This document shows positions 1 to 7,012 of a DNA stretch of 22,681 nucleotides, in pieces. The notes under the pieces were generated by a model, which did no database searches, was not told the origin of the DNA, and worked only from the letters and a program-made list of their open reading frames with translations. The number at the start of each line of letters is the position of its first letter. Position 1 is the stretch's first letter. Position numbers and translations under genes: made by a program. The DNA comes from a virus: positions 1 through 22,681 of the IMG/VR virus record IMGVR_UViG_3300046532_003672; one strand, given 5' to 3'.

Positions 1-350
1 TGCATAGATATTATACAACCTGAGAGAAATTGCTGTGACTCTTCCCACCATTCAATTGGTCGTGATGCATTTGTTACAAAATGTTGTGTTACCCCTCTAT
101 TATATAATTCTTTTAATAAAATATCAATATAACGGTAATATATGGGCTCGCCTCCATATAATCGCATACTGTATGTTTTAGTATTATCATTTTCTATTAA
201 TTTATCGACATACCATAAAACATCATTATAATCTAATACATCTTTACCTGCGTGAGAAAAGGGAGGGCAATAAGAACATCTATAATTGCATTTATTGGTT
301 AGCTCAATTTCACATAAAAAAACATTTTCGTTTTTTGGTGCCAATCTCAT
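1..350 (-). CDS. Radical SAM domain protein, N-terminal part (runs off the left edge)
   Basis: I translated 116 residues from the ATG at 350-348; the frame is open to base 1, so the C-terminus lies outside the window. Residues 21-28 read CNYRCSYC, the CxxxCxxC cluster (C21, C25, C28) that holds the [4Fe-4S] centre of radical SAM enzymes, placed after the usual beta-strand ELTNKC. Residues 65-69 (YGGEP) match the GGEP motif that contacts the SAM methionine. The family makes a 5'-deoxyadenosyl radical; the substrate cannot be told from this fragment. A SPASM-type peptide-modifying or sulfatase-maturase-like enzyme is possible because of the GGEP form. It begins 2 bases after the nucleotidyltransferase stop, so the two are probably co-transcribed. 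The domain call is strong and the function is open. Confidence 0.85.
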   Translation of the reverse strand, partial: MRLAPKNENVFLCEIELTNKCNYRCSYCPPFSHAGKDVLDYNDVLWYVDKLIENDNTKTYSMRLYGGEPIYYRYIDILLKELYNRGVTQHFVTNASRPIEWWEESQQFLSGCIISM

Positions 351-352
351 AA

Positions 353-1318
353 CTATGTGGCTACCTGTGTCCTATATTGTGCTAAGTTGCTTTCGTTAGG
401 TATAAATTTTCCTGAGAGTCCTAATTCTTTTTGATGTGCTATCCAGTATTCTTGTAAATCATCTGGAATATCTGCTCTTGTACTGTCAAGTATCTTTAAA
501 TAAACTTTCATTACTTGATCATATAATTGATGTCCGCTAATAGCATCATGTAGTGTATGATAATTCGCGACTTGTTCTGGAGTTAGGTTCATGTTAAACA
601 GTTTATTAAGTAAGGCTAATGCTTCAGCTGGGTTGGTTGCCTCTATTTCACCTGTTGCTTTATTTGTTACACCTTTAACATGATTAAAGGAATACCCAGT
701 TGCTTGAAACATTGCTAATATTAATTGAGTTCTGTGTAACCCTTTAACATTTGACGTTTCACTATAGTCAGCAGATGCATAACTAAATTGTAACCATTCT
801 AAATGCCCGACCATCCAGTCTATTTGAACTCCTACATTTAACTTATTGCCTTGTTCATCGTACTGCGAAAACATACCATACGCATTTCCTGGTTGAACTT
901 TTTTAGGTTCCATGTGTATAGTAGGTGCATGTTCATTAACATATTCGCTAATTAAAACCAATGCGGTTTTCATAGCAACTTGCTCGTCTGTTGATGATCT
1001 TGCTCGTTTTTTAAATTGATCAAATCGTAGTACAAATTCGTCAGGCTTAAGATTCCATTGTTGCATTGATTTAGTAGTTATACCTGCAGGAAATAATGCA
1101 GTTGAATCAATTGCTAAATCAATATCACCGCTAGTACTTTTTTTACCGACTGAACCAACAGGATGAAAATTAGTAGGCTGGATGCCTGCTCGAGGGAATA
1201 CTTGCTGTAGTTCTGCAAAGTATCTATCTAATGTAGGTTGTATGTGTTCTCGATTAATACGACCAGTATTATCTCCAAATACATTCCCGCCTTCAATTAA
1301 AATTTCGCGGACAAGCAT
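353..1318 (-). CDS. Polymerase-beta-type nucleotidyltransferase-like protein
   Basis: A 321-aa protein. Residues 55-68 contain the nucleotidyltransferase signature: GS (55-56), eight residues, then D65-I-D67 (GSVGKKSTSGDIDL). A third candidate metal-binding aspartate lies at D167 in VQIDWMVG. Together these match the hG[GS]-x(7-13)-Dh[DE] plus later-Asp pattern of the Pol-beta superfamily, whose members transfer NMP to RNA, proteins or antibiotics. The long insert between the second and third Asp and the C-terminal region have no motif I recognise. The ATG at 1318 overlaps the TAA of the preceding gene (TAATG), implying translational coupling. The radical SAM gene follows after 2 bases. Catalytic residues look intact. 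The substrate is unknown; CCA/poly(A) addition, protein AMPylation or an anti-host role are all possible. Confidence 0.7.
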   Translation of the reverse strand: MLVREILIEGGNVFGDNTGRINREHIQPTLDRYFAELQQVFPRAGIQPTNFHPVGSVGKKSTSGDIDLAIDSTALFPAGITTKSMQQWNLKPDEFVLRFDQFKKRARSSTDEQVAMKTALVLISEYVNEHAPTIHMEPKKVQPGNAYGMFSQYDEQGNKLNVGVQIDWMVGHLEWLQFSYASADYSETSNVKGLHRTQLILAMFQATGYSFNHVKGVTNKATGEIEATNPAEALALLNKLFNMNLTPEQVANYHTLHDAISGHQLYDQVMKVYLKILDSTRADIPDDLQEYWIAHQKELGLSGKFIPNESNLAQYRTQVAT

Positions 1319-1764
1319 TACATAACTCCATATTCTTCTTTATTCTTTAATTTTGTTATACGTGCTTTATAGGCAGGGCTGTTCATTTGATTAGTAACAT
1401 CTGAGGCTGCCTGGAGAAAATGCTGAAACACTTCCATTCGTGCATTTAGTTGATCAAATTCTTTTTCTTCTATCATTCTTGTTATGTCAACGGATTTTCG
1501 TTTTAAGTTATCTTGTAGTTGGCTATATAACATCCTAGAAACTCCATGAACAAGTACTTCGGGATCAATTGCATCTTCATATGATTTTATATTTTTTGGT
1601 TCCCATACAGAACCTTTAACATCTGAAGCTTCGTCTAGAGGATCTGCTGTTAGTTTATCAATAACATCTTTTTGTGTGAAATCGTTTTGGATTCGGCGTA
1701 ATTGACGTGGTCCTCGCATGTTCCTTTTTTTGTTTCCAGTTATTTCAATCTCAGATATTTTCAT
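1318..1764 (-). CDS. Hypothetical protein, 148 aa
   Basis: I do not recognise this protein. The N-terminal 25 residues are strongly basic (KKRNMRGPRQLRR). The middle is acidic and mixed, and residues from about 70 to 148 look alpha-helical (ISRML/SQLQDNLKRK, IEEKEFDQLNARMEVFQHFLQAASD). No signal peptide or membrane segment is visible. The start ATG at 1764 overlaps the previous reading frame by 14 bases and the stop overlaps the nucleotidyltransferase start (TAATG), so it is the middle gene of a tightly coupled set driven from the late promoter at 2026-2033. A small late virion or assembly protein is a reasonable guess from the promoter alone. Confidence 0.6.
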   Translation of the reverse strand: MKISEIEITGNKKRNMRGPRQLRRIQNDFTQKDVIDKLTADPLDEASDVKGSVWEPKNIKSYEDAIDPEVLVHGVSRMLYSQLQDNLKRKSVDITRMIEEKEFDQLNARMEVFQHFLQAASDVTNQMNSPAYKARITKLKNKEEYGVM

Positions 1765-2005
1765 TACTCTTAGCCCGTTTCATTCCCGTTAAGAATTTTT
1801 TTGGATCTTGGTTTTTAATGCTAATTAAAAGTCGTCTATGTAAGTCTAGTGCTATCTCTTGATCGTACGTTTCATACAATAAACCTATTAGATTTATAAC
1901 TGTATGTATAACGTGTTGGCCGCGAGATTCAATAACAATTTGCTTGTTCTGCTTTGGAATTACTTCGTTAATTTCTTGTAATAGACTTTTTGTTTTACGT
2001 TGCAT
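1751..2005 (-). CDS. Hypothetical protein, 84 aa
   Basis: The reading frame is open further upstream, but the ATG at 2005-2003 is preferred: AGGA lies eight bases upstream (CAGGACGCACCAA then ATG), and a TATAAATA late promoter on this strand at 2033-2026 would start the transcript about 15 bases upstream. The upstream extension is Trp/Cys-rich nonsense read through the promoter and the opposite-strand gene. The 84-residue product starts MQRKTKSLLQEINEV, is mostly helical, and ends with a basic tail (LTGMKRAKSNENI). It resembles, from memory only, small conserved proteins of marine T4-like phages of unknown role. It is the first gene of the late unit 2005-1. Confidence 0.65.
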   Translation of the reverse strand: MQRKTKSLLQEINEVIPKQNKQIVIESRGQHVIHTVINLIGLLYETYDQEIALDLHRRLLISIKNQDPKKFLTGMKRAKSNENI

Positions 2006-2019
2006 TTGGTGCGTCCTGT

Positions 2020-2033
2020 TATAAATATTTATA
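2020..2033. promoter_or_regulatory. Palindromic bidirectional late promoter
   Basis: The 14-base sequence TATAAATATTTATA is a perfect palindrome containing two overlapping copies of the exact T4 late-promoter box TATAAATA, one per strand (plus 2020-2027, minus 2033-2026). Taking the T4 geometry (start about 6 bases after the box), the minus transcript starts near 2020 and the plus transcript near 2033. It serves the 84-aa gene on the minus strand and the 75-aa gene on the plus strand. The motif is read directly; use as a promoter is inferred from T4 late transcription (gp55/gp33/gp45). Confidence 0.75.
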
Positions 2034-2260
2034 TGAAATTGACACATATTATCGAACAACCAACACCACCAGAACCACCGCCAATTAACATGCAGTCCCT
2101 TGTTATAAAAGTTGACGAAGTTGTCGGTCAAGTATTTCAAAATCCGCAAGCGGCTGATGAATTAAAAGAGGCATTTAATGCACTCGGTGGAGGTCGGCAA
2201 ATGACCCGCGAACAAAGTCAAGCATTGTTACAATATCTTACTATACTATCAACTAATTAA
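2033..2260 (+). CDS. Small hypothetical protein, 75 aa, possibly leaderless mRNA
   Basis: The start ATG at 2033 is chosen because upstream in-frame codons lie inside the late promoter and the opposite gene. The product begins MKLTHIIEQ, followed by a proline-rich stretch (PTPPEPPPI), then a helical region with IKVDEVVGQVF and a GGGRQMTREQSQALLQYL end. I do not recognise it. The late promoter box ends at 2027, so the transcript would begin at or next to the A of the ATG, leaving no room for a Shine-Dalgarno. The next in-frame ATG (2090) also lacks one. Its stop overlaps the gp41 stop by 8 bases in convergent orientation with no terminator between. Existence is supported by promoter placement and sensible composition. 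Confidence 0.55.
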   Translation: MKLTHIIEQPTPPEPPPINMQSLVIKVDEVVGQVFQNPQAADELKEAFNALGGGRQMTREQSQALLQYLTILSTN

Positions 2261-3617
2261 TTTTTTTAATCATTGCTTTTAATCTATCAGTTTGATCTAT
2301 TGGAACCTGATCTTTTGGTGTATCGTCTCTCATGCTAGATGACAGTTTTAATCTATCATACAAGTTTTCTTGCGGAGTTTCGTCCATATCTTCAGATAAA
2401 TCAGATATTCTTAATGTGTCTATATTAAATTCCAACTCAACTTTCTGTCCTACTCCTGCTGAACTTCTTGTTTTCATAAACTGTACTTGTGTTCGTCCAC
2501 GCTCTCGCATTATTCTACTAGAAAAAATAGCTATAACATTATCTGCTGTTTGTATTTTACTAATACCTCCTGCAATATGACTATGATCAAATTCAATTTC
2601 ATCTACTGCGCCTCTGTTTAATTGCGATGCTGTAGCAAACAAATAGTTACCTTCAATTGCAAAGTTTCTAAGTTCTTCACTGACAAATTTATCTTTAATA
2701 AACAAATCACTTGGTGGTACTTTACGTTGAGCCGGCATCATTAAATCCAAATAATCTATTAGTACACATTGAGGTTCTATGCCTGTTTGTGTCATATACT
2801 CTTTAATATATACTTTAATATGATTTACGGTGCATCCATTTGGTAGTTGCACAATTTGTAATTGTCCTTTTTTCTTTGCCGCCATTTTAACTTTTAACTC
2901 AACATCGTCTAAATTTTTAAATATTTCCCTAGTTGAATATCCAGTTATCATGCTATCAAGACGCATTGATGTAAGTCCTTCACTTAATTCTAAACTAACA
3001 TATAAAACATTAAATCCAGCTTCGACCCAATTAAGTGCTAAGTTTTGCAGAAACAGACTCTTTCCTGCTCCGCTTCCGCCTGCGAATATTGAAAGCTCTC
3101 CTCTGTTAAACCCACCATATAATTTGTCATCAATTGTTTTCCATCCTGTGCTTGCACTACCATTATGATCTCTTAACAGTTTTAATCTTGACATTGGATC
3201 GTCCCAATAGTCTGTTCCTAAGTTTTTTGTTAATCCTATTTCAACTGCTGTTTTAATAATGCCTTCAACTGCACCATACTCTTGTGTTTCGAGCAAATCA
3301 GCAGATTCAATAATTGCTTTTTCTAATGCTTTATGTTTACAGAATTGTTCGAACTCTCCTAAAAACCAATCAATTTCATGCTTAGTAATTGTTACTTTTT
3401 CAAATTTCTTATTTGATTTTGCGTTTAATATATCAACTGACGGGACTGCTGAATGTTCATCTGCATAGTCTTGTAAGAATGCAACACTCTCTCTAAGTGT
3501 TGCATCAAAAAAATCCGAATCGCAAATGTTTCTACATCTTGCATATAATTCTGGATCTGTAATTAGAAACTCTATAAACAGTTTCTGTAAATCGTATGTG
3601 TAATCTACCTCAGCCAT
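2253..3617 (-). CDS. 41: Replicative DNA helicase, DnaB/gp41 family
   Basis: A 454-aa RecA-fold hexameric helicase of the DnaB family, close to T4 gp41 in length (475 aa). Residues 1-130 form the helical N-terminal domain. Walker A is GGSGAGKS (180-187), followed by a catalytic-glutamate region SLE (208-210). Walker B is VLIDYLDL (285-292), and motif SQLNRGAVDE plus an arginine-rich region SSRIMRERGR follow. It would unwind the lagging-strand template 5' to 3' at the fork and bind the gp61 primase. The ATG lies within the last codons of the primase gene (13-base overlap) with only weak Shine-Dalgarno sequence, so translation is probably coupled. The C-terminus is polar and probably disordered (DMDETPQENLYDRLK), as in T4 gp41. 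Confidence 0.93.
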   Translation of the reverse strand: MAEVDYTYDLQKLFIEFLITDPELYARCRNICDSDFFDATLRESVAFLQDYADEHSAVPSVDILNAKSNKKFEKVTITKHEIDWFLGEFEQFCKHKALEKAIIESADLLETQEYGAVEGIIKTAVEIGLTKNLGTDYWDDPMSRLKLLRDHNGSASTGWKTIDDKLYGGFNRGELSIFAGGSGAGKSLFLQNLALNWVEAGFNVLYVSLELSEGLTSMRLDSMITGYSTREIFKNLDDVELKVKMAAKKKGQLQIVQLPNGCTVNHIKVYIKEYMTQTGIEPQCVLIDYLDLMMPAQRKVPPSDLFIKDKFVSEELRNFAIEGNYLFATASQLNRGAVDEIEFDHSHIAGGISKIQTADNVIAIFSSRIMRERGRTQVQFMKTRSSAGVGQKVELEFNIDTLRISDLSEDMDETPQENLYDRLKLSSSMRDDTPKDQVPIDQTDRLKAMIKKIN

Positions 3618-4597
3618 TTTTTCTGCTTTATTTTAATTTTAATCTTATTATATTCCTTTGCATACAAAATTGTAAGCAAAGCCTCAAGTCGTCCATAATA
3701 TGCTACGGCATCGCATATATCTTTAACTTCGTTGGGCCACTCAGGTAAACTAATGTGCCATTTATTTTCTATAGCCACATCCATTAAATTAGAGTCTTTA
3801 CCGTCTTTATCTGGCACAACTATTTTCTTTGTTGGTAAATGATTTAATAAATCTATCTGTCTACTATTGCAATGATTACCACAGACTGCAACACCATTTA
3901 CCATTAATGCATCAAACGGTCCTTCGCATACAATCGTATATTTAACATTAGTTTGTTTATCATAGTTAAATAAAAAACTTTGTGGTGACTTTGTAATATA
4001 TTTTGGTATGCTATTTGACTTAGGGCGTTTAGTTAATCTTGCAGTATATCCAACAATTTTATTATTATATTCAAATGGTAAAATAACACGTTCATCTAAA
4101 TTAAATGCTTTGGTGTCAGTATAATACCAATTTCCAGCATCCATTAAACTACGTTTTTCAAGATACTTTAATGCTTTAGTAAACGCATCAGTTATTGTAC
4201 ATTTAAGTAATGGTTTAGAATTAATCGGAAGTGCTTCTTCCTTCCATTGTCCTGGTATTGCTAATGAATCAAATGTAACACGTTCGCTTGTAGACTGTAT
4301 TTGCATTGAAGCAAGTACAAGTTTTTTAATATCGTTATCAGTTGCACCAAGGCTAGTTAATAATATTCTAAACTTAGATGTAATTTTTCTACCAGGTAAC
4401 CATGATGTTTTGAAACCACAATTAAAACAATGATAAACAACTGAATCGCTATTTGGAAAATTGAATCCTCCACGTTTCCGTGTATCGGGCCGTGATTGTC
4501 CATTATGAATGCACACCGGACAATTCAAGGTATGCCATCCACTAGGACTAACTTTTATGTTTATCGGAAGTAATGTTTTAACGTAATCTAGTATCAC
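3605..4597 (-). CDS. 61: DNA primase, gp61 family
   Basis: A 330-aa protein (T4 gp61 is 342 aa). The N-terminal zinc-binding domain shows C26-PV-C29 and C57-FN-C60. The TOPRIM core carries CEGPFDAL (224-231, catalytic Glu225) and the later VPDKDGKDS with D263/D265, the metal-binding acidic pair. A basic lysine-rich tail follows (KIKIKIKQKKW). It synthesises the RNA primers for Okazaki fragments and works with the gp41 helicase encoded directly downstream. The start codon is GTG at 4597, in a GTGA overlap with the upstream stop, so translation is coupled to the 258-aa gene. No independent promoter is visible within the preceding few hundred bases. Confidence 0.92.
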   Translation of the reverse strand: MILDYVKTLLPINIKVSPSGWHTLNCPVCIHNGQSRPDTRKRGGFNFPNSDSVVYHCFNCGFKTSWLPGRKITSKFRILLTSLGATDNDIKKLVLASMQIQSTSERVTFDSLAIPGQWKEEALPINSKPLLKCTITDAFTKALKYLEKRSLMDAGNWYYTDTKAFNLDERVILPFEYNNKIVGYTARLTKRPKSNSIPKYITKSPQSFLFNYDKQTNVKYTIVCEGPFDALMVNGVAVCGNHCNSRQIDLLNHLPTKKIVVPDKDGKDSNLMDVAIENKWHISLPEWPNEVKDICDAVAYYGRLEALLTILYAKEYNKIKIKIKQKKWLR

Positions 4598-5370
4598 GCT
4601 CGTATTAAGATTTTAGTTATTGAACCTGTATTACTTACATTAGGTACATGCCTAAATTTTATATATTTTACGGCTAATGTCAAATTAAATGGATCTAATT
4701 TAGTTGTTGCTGATGTATAATCAACATAATCAGTAACAGCACCTAGTGGTACTGCAAACCAAGAACTACTCATAGTATATGTATCATCTAATGTTCCAAA
4801 TACTGACACTTGTCCAAAATAATTATCTAGGTAAGTTACAAAAGTAATTAGCCCATGCTTATCAGCCGCATCGTATACTCGTATTGGTTCTGAATCAAAT
4901 ATACCTGTACTAGTTCCAGTTTCAATAAAAGTCGAAGTTGAAATACTATCTACTGGAGATACTATAATGGAATCCTCAATTTCAACATTTAAATTACCAG
5001 TACCAGCTAAATTTGTAAACAATGGCTTTTTAGTTCCGACCGTATCTTGAGTATAAAAACTTAAACGATACATACCGGGATCGATATGTTCAAAATCACT
5101 AGCGGCAGTAACTAAATCAAAACTACCTTTAGTACTGATATGTTTAGTACATTGAACATTTTTTATTAGTGTTCCGCTATTACTCACAATATTAGCATAC
5201 ACAGATACGTTATCTATCTGAATCGGTTTTCTATCTTTATTTTTAACTTGAAAATTAACCGTATTTTCAACTGATTTAATTAGTTTAACATTTCCTGCTT
5301 GCATTGTCAAGGCACCTTTTCCTGGGGAATCTTCTAAGTAAAACGTGTTTGCTATTGTATAAATATTCAC
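4594..5370 (-). CDS. Hypothetical beta-rich protein, possible virion component
   Basis: A 258-aa product starting at GTG 5370-5368; a GGGG stretch lies about 11 bases upstream, and a CATAAATA late box is at 5401-5394. The sequence is rich in Thr, Ser, Val and Ile with alternating hydrophobics, few charged helices and no Cys pair (VKNKDRKPIQIDNVSVYANIV; GMYRLSFYTQDTVG; GLITFVTYLDNYFGQVSVFG). This is typical of beta-sandwich tail, baseplate or fibre proteins. I do not recognise a family. The late promoter supports a structural role, but its stop overlaps the primase start (GTGA), so it heads a unit that continues into gp61 and gp41, an odd pairing. No signal peptide or membrane segment is seen. 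Confidence 0.65.
   Translation of the reverse strand: MNIYTIANTFYLEDSPGKGALTMQAGNVKLIKSVENTVNFQVKNKDRKPIQIDNVSVYANIVSNSGTLIKNVQCTKHISTKGSFDLVTAASDFEHIDPGMYRLSFYTQDTVGTKKPLFTNLAGTGNLNVEIEDSIIVSPVDSISTSTFIETGTSTGIFDSEPIRVYDAADKHGLITFVTYLDNYFGQVSVFGTLDDTYTMSSSWFAVPLGAVTDYVDYTSATTKLDPFNLTLAVKYIKFRHVPNVSNTGSITKILIRA
5358..5365 (+). promoter_or_regulatory. Late promoter TATAAATA for the 122-aa plus-strand gene
   Basis: An exact TATAAATA lies 33 bases before the ATG at 5399. The predicted transcript start is about 5371, giving a leader of about 28 bases. The box lies inside the first codons of the opposite-strand 258-aa gene. Promoter function is inferred from the T4 late consensus. Confidence 0.65.
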
Positions 5371-5393
5371 AGTGATTTAACCCCATTATGTAA

Positions 5394-5401
5394 TATTTAT
5401 G
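5394..5401 (-). promoter_or_regulatory. Late promoter CATAAATA for the 258-aa gene and primase/helicase
   Basis: The minus strand reads CATAAATA here, one mismatch from TATAAATA. The predicted start is about 5388, 18 bases before the GTG at 5370. The box overlaps the ATG of the plus-strand gene at 5399, so the two promoters face each other. Confidence 0.6.
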
Positions 5402-5767
5402 GAATATGAACAAATTTTAAAACGCTTTCCTTTTTTGAGTATAATCAAATCTAATGATAAAGAACACGTCGGTATCATTCAACAAAACGATACGGCATTT
5501 ATTATGTTTTATGATTACAGTTTAATTAAAGATAAAAAGTTAAAAGAAGAATTTATTTCATTAGGTGAAACTTGGTGGTGGGAATCAAACAGACGTATTC
5601 CCATTACATTGTTTCTTCATAAACAAATGAAAAAATTTTATCCTTACTTAACAGTTTTAACAGCAAAAAATGTAATAATCGAAAAGGGACACGAAATAAA
5701 TTTGTTCAACTTTTCCGGAAAAAAAACTAAGCGAAGAACAATCGAACTAGTACAAAAATCTAGTTAA
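5399..5767 (+). CDS. Hypothetical protein, 122 aa
   Basis: The start is ATG 5399, the first in frame after the late box at 5358-5365. There is no convincing Shine-Dalgarno. The product is basic, soluble-looking and mixed alpha/beta, with a conspicuous WWWESNRRIPITLFL segment at about 58-72 and a C-terminal GKKTKRR cluster that could bind nucleic acid. I cannot name a family. It is a solitary plus-strand gene; its stop overlaps the end of the dioxygenase gene by 8 bases, tail to tail. Being driven by a late box suggests late expression. Confidence 0.65.
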   Translation: MEYEQILKRFPFLSIIKSNDKEHVGIIQQNDTAFIMFYDYSLIKDKKLKEEFISLGETWWWESNRRIPITLFLHKQMKKFYPYLTVLTAKNVIIEKGHEINLFNFSGKKTKRRTIELVQKSS

Positions 5768-6464
5768 TTGGATCAATTTTATCTAGTTGATCACATACTG
5801 AGTTACTTACTGCATTTATTAACAAAAGTCTTCTGTTATTATCTGTAGTATTTGGCATTGTGCTATGTAATAATCGACCATCCCATAGAATTAAAGTTCC
5901 TGGTGGTGCGATATGTTGTTTGTTATTATCTAAAAAGAAGTCCATATATTTTTCGTGATCTGTATTTTTTCCTAACTCATTTAAATCATATGTTATCACA
6001 TGTGACCCTGGTACAAATGCTGTGCCGCCATTTTTTTCTGTAAGCTCATCAATAGTGATAGCTATTTGCATTCCAATTAAATCTGTTCTATCTTTGAATT
6101 CCCAAAATCTATAAGGTGTATCTACATGTGGTCTATATATAAGTTCTTTTTGTCTGTTGGAATGAGAACAATTTACAATAAAATCAGTTGCACGAAAAGT
6201 AAATGGTCCTAATAAGTCAGTACAAATTGGTGATAATTTTTCTTTGATTAAATTAAGAATATCACTATCATGTATTTGTGCAGTATAATAAAACAACCAC
6301 GGTAGCTTCCACGGATCGGCAAGAGTCCAGCCAGCACTTACTGCGCCTCTACAAGGTGGTAAACTATCACATAATTCTTTTAATTTAGTAATAGTAGTGC
6401 TATCTACAAAATTAGGTATAACTGTATATCCTTGTTTTTTTACTTCGTTTATTGCTTTTTCCAT
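5760..6464 (-). CDS. 2-oxoglutarate/Fe(II) dioxygenase, phytanoyl-CoA dioxygenase (PhyH)-like
   Basis: A 234-aa protein with the double-stranded beta-helix metal site: H113-V-D115 (RPHVDTPYR), then H200 in WDGRLLHSTMPN, then R211/R212 in NNRRLLLINAV as the likely 2OG carboxylate ligand. The stretch NGGTAFVPGSHV is characteristic of the PhyH family. Such enzymes hydroxylate small molecules, lipids, bases or proteins using O2 and 2-oxoglutarate. They are frequent in marine T4-like phage genomes, with physiological substrates mostly unknown. The ATG at 6464 overlaps the previous gene's TAA (TAATG), so it is the last gene of the gp62-like/zinc-finger/mini-polymerase unit. The catalytic residues look intact. 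Confidence 0.88.
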   Translation of the reverse strand: MEKAINEVKKQGYTVIPNFVDSTTITKLKELCDSLPPCRGAVSAGWTLADPWKLPWLFYYTAQIHDSDILNLIKEKLSPICTDLLGPFTFRATDFIVNCSHSNRQKELIYRPHVDTPYRFWEFKDRTDLIGMQIAITIDELTEKNGGTAFVPGSHVITYDLNELGKNTDHEKYMDFFLDNNKQHIAPPGTLILWDGRLLHSTMPNTTDNNRRLLLINAVSNSVCDQLDKIDPIN

Positions 6465-7012
6465 TATAAGCTATTTAATTGCATTACAATTAGTATTGCA
6501 TAACTTATAGCATGAGATTTTTTAAAATAATATGTACCATCAGTTGGTTTAACCCACACTACTTCTAATATTTTGTTCCAATTATGATTTGACAAGTGTC
6601 GCTTTGCAGGTCTAATTATTGCTAGTACTGCCGCTAATTGTTCTACACTTCTTGGTCGTAACTTTTGAAGTATATCCAAATGATCATGTACATGAAATAA
6701 CTTACTAACTATTGTTGGATCAAGCAATAAATCCCAATTAGGATCTTCGAATATTAATTCATCTAACTTGTTTGAATCTATATTTTTGTATGCACTATTA
6801 TTAATTACATCTAGTTTAAAAAATCCAAGATCATCGGCTTGTTTATAATCAATAATACAAGTACCATTTAAATAATCAGCTGGTACATTATGAAAATAAA
6901 CGCCAGTTTTATGTTTCTTATTATCTGTTAGCTTTGCCGGAACATGCTTAAACAACTCTAATACTTTATCCCTGTCTGCTACATCTATATCAACATCAGT
7001 ATTAAACGCCAT
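6464..7012 (-). CDS. Miniature DNA polymerase III alpha-like protein (palm/fingers remnant)
   Basis: A 182-aa protein carrying, in the right order, several signature stretches of the bacterial DnaE/PolC replicative polymerase core. TDVDIDV (5-11) resembles the palm motif PDxDIDF. DLGFFKLDVINN (61-72) resembles GLVKFDFLGL, including the third palm Asp (D68). LFHVHDHLDIL (105-115) resembles LFQxES. RPRSVEQLAAVLAIIRP (119-135) resembles the fingers motif with ALxRPG. FKKSHAISYA (163-172) resembles FNKSHAxAYA. DnaE is about 1100 aa, so this is a severe compression to palm plus fingers with no PHP, beta-binding or OB domain. The putative catalytic Asp residues are present, but activity cannot be assumed. 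It overlaps the zinc-finger gene by 11 bases and is coupled to the dioxygenase (TAATG). The motif match is from memory and seems good; a role at the phage fork is inference. Confidence 0.65.
   Translation of the reverse strand: MAFNTDVDIDVADRDKVLELFKHVPAKLTDNKKHKTGVYFHNVPADYLNGTCIIDYKQADDLGFFKLDVINNSAYKNIDSNKLDELIFEDPNWDLLLDPTIVSKLFHVHDHLDILQKLRPRSVEQLAAVLAIIRPAKRHLSNHNWNKILEVVWVKPTDGTYYFKKSHAISYAILIVMQLNSL

Noticed and set aside
2006-2149. N-terminal extension of the 84-aa gene (Trp/Cys-rich)
   Set aside because: It runs through the palindromic late promoter and the opposite gene; a good ribosome binding site fits the internal ATG at 2005.
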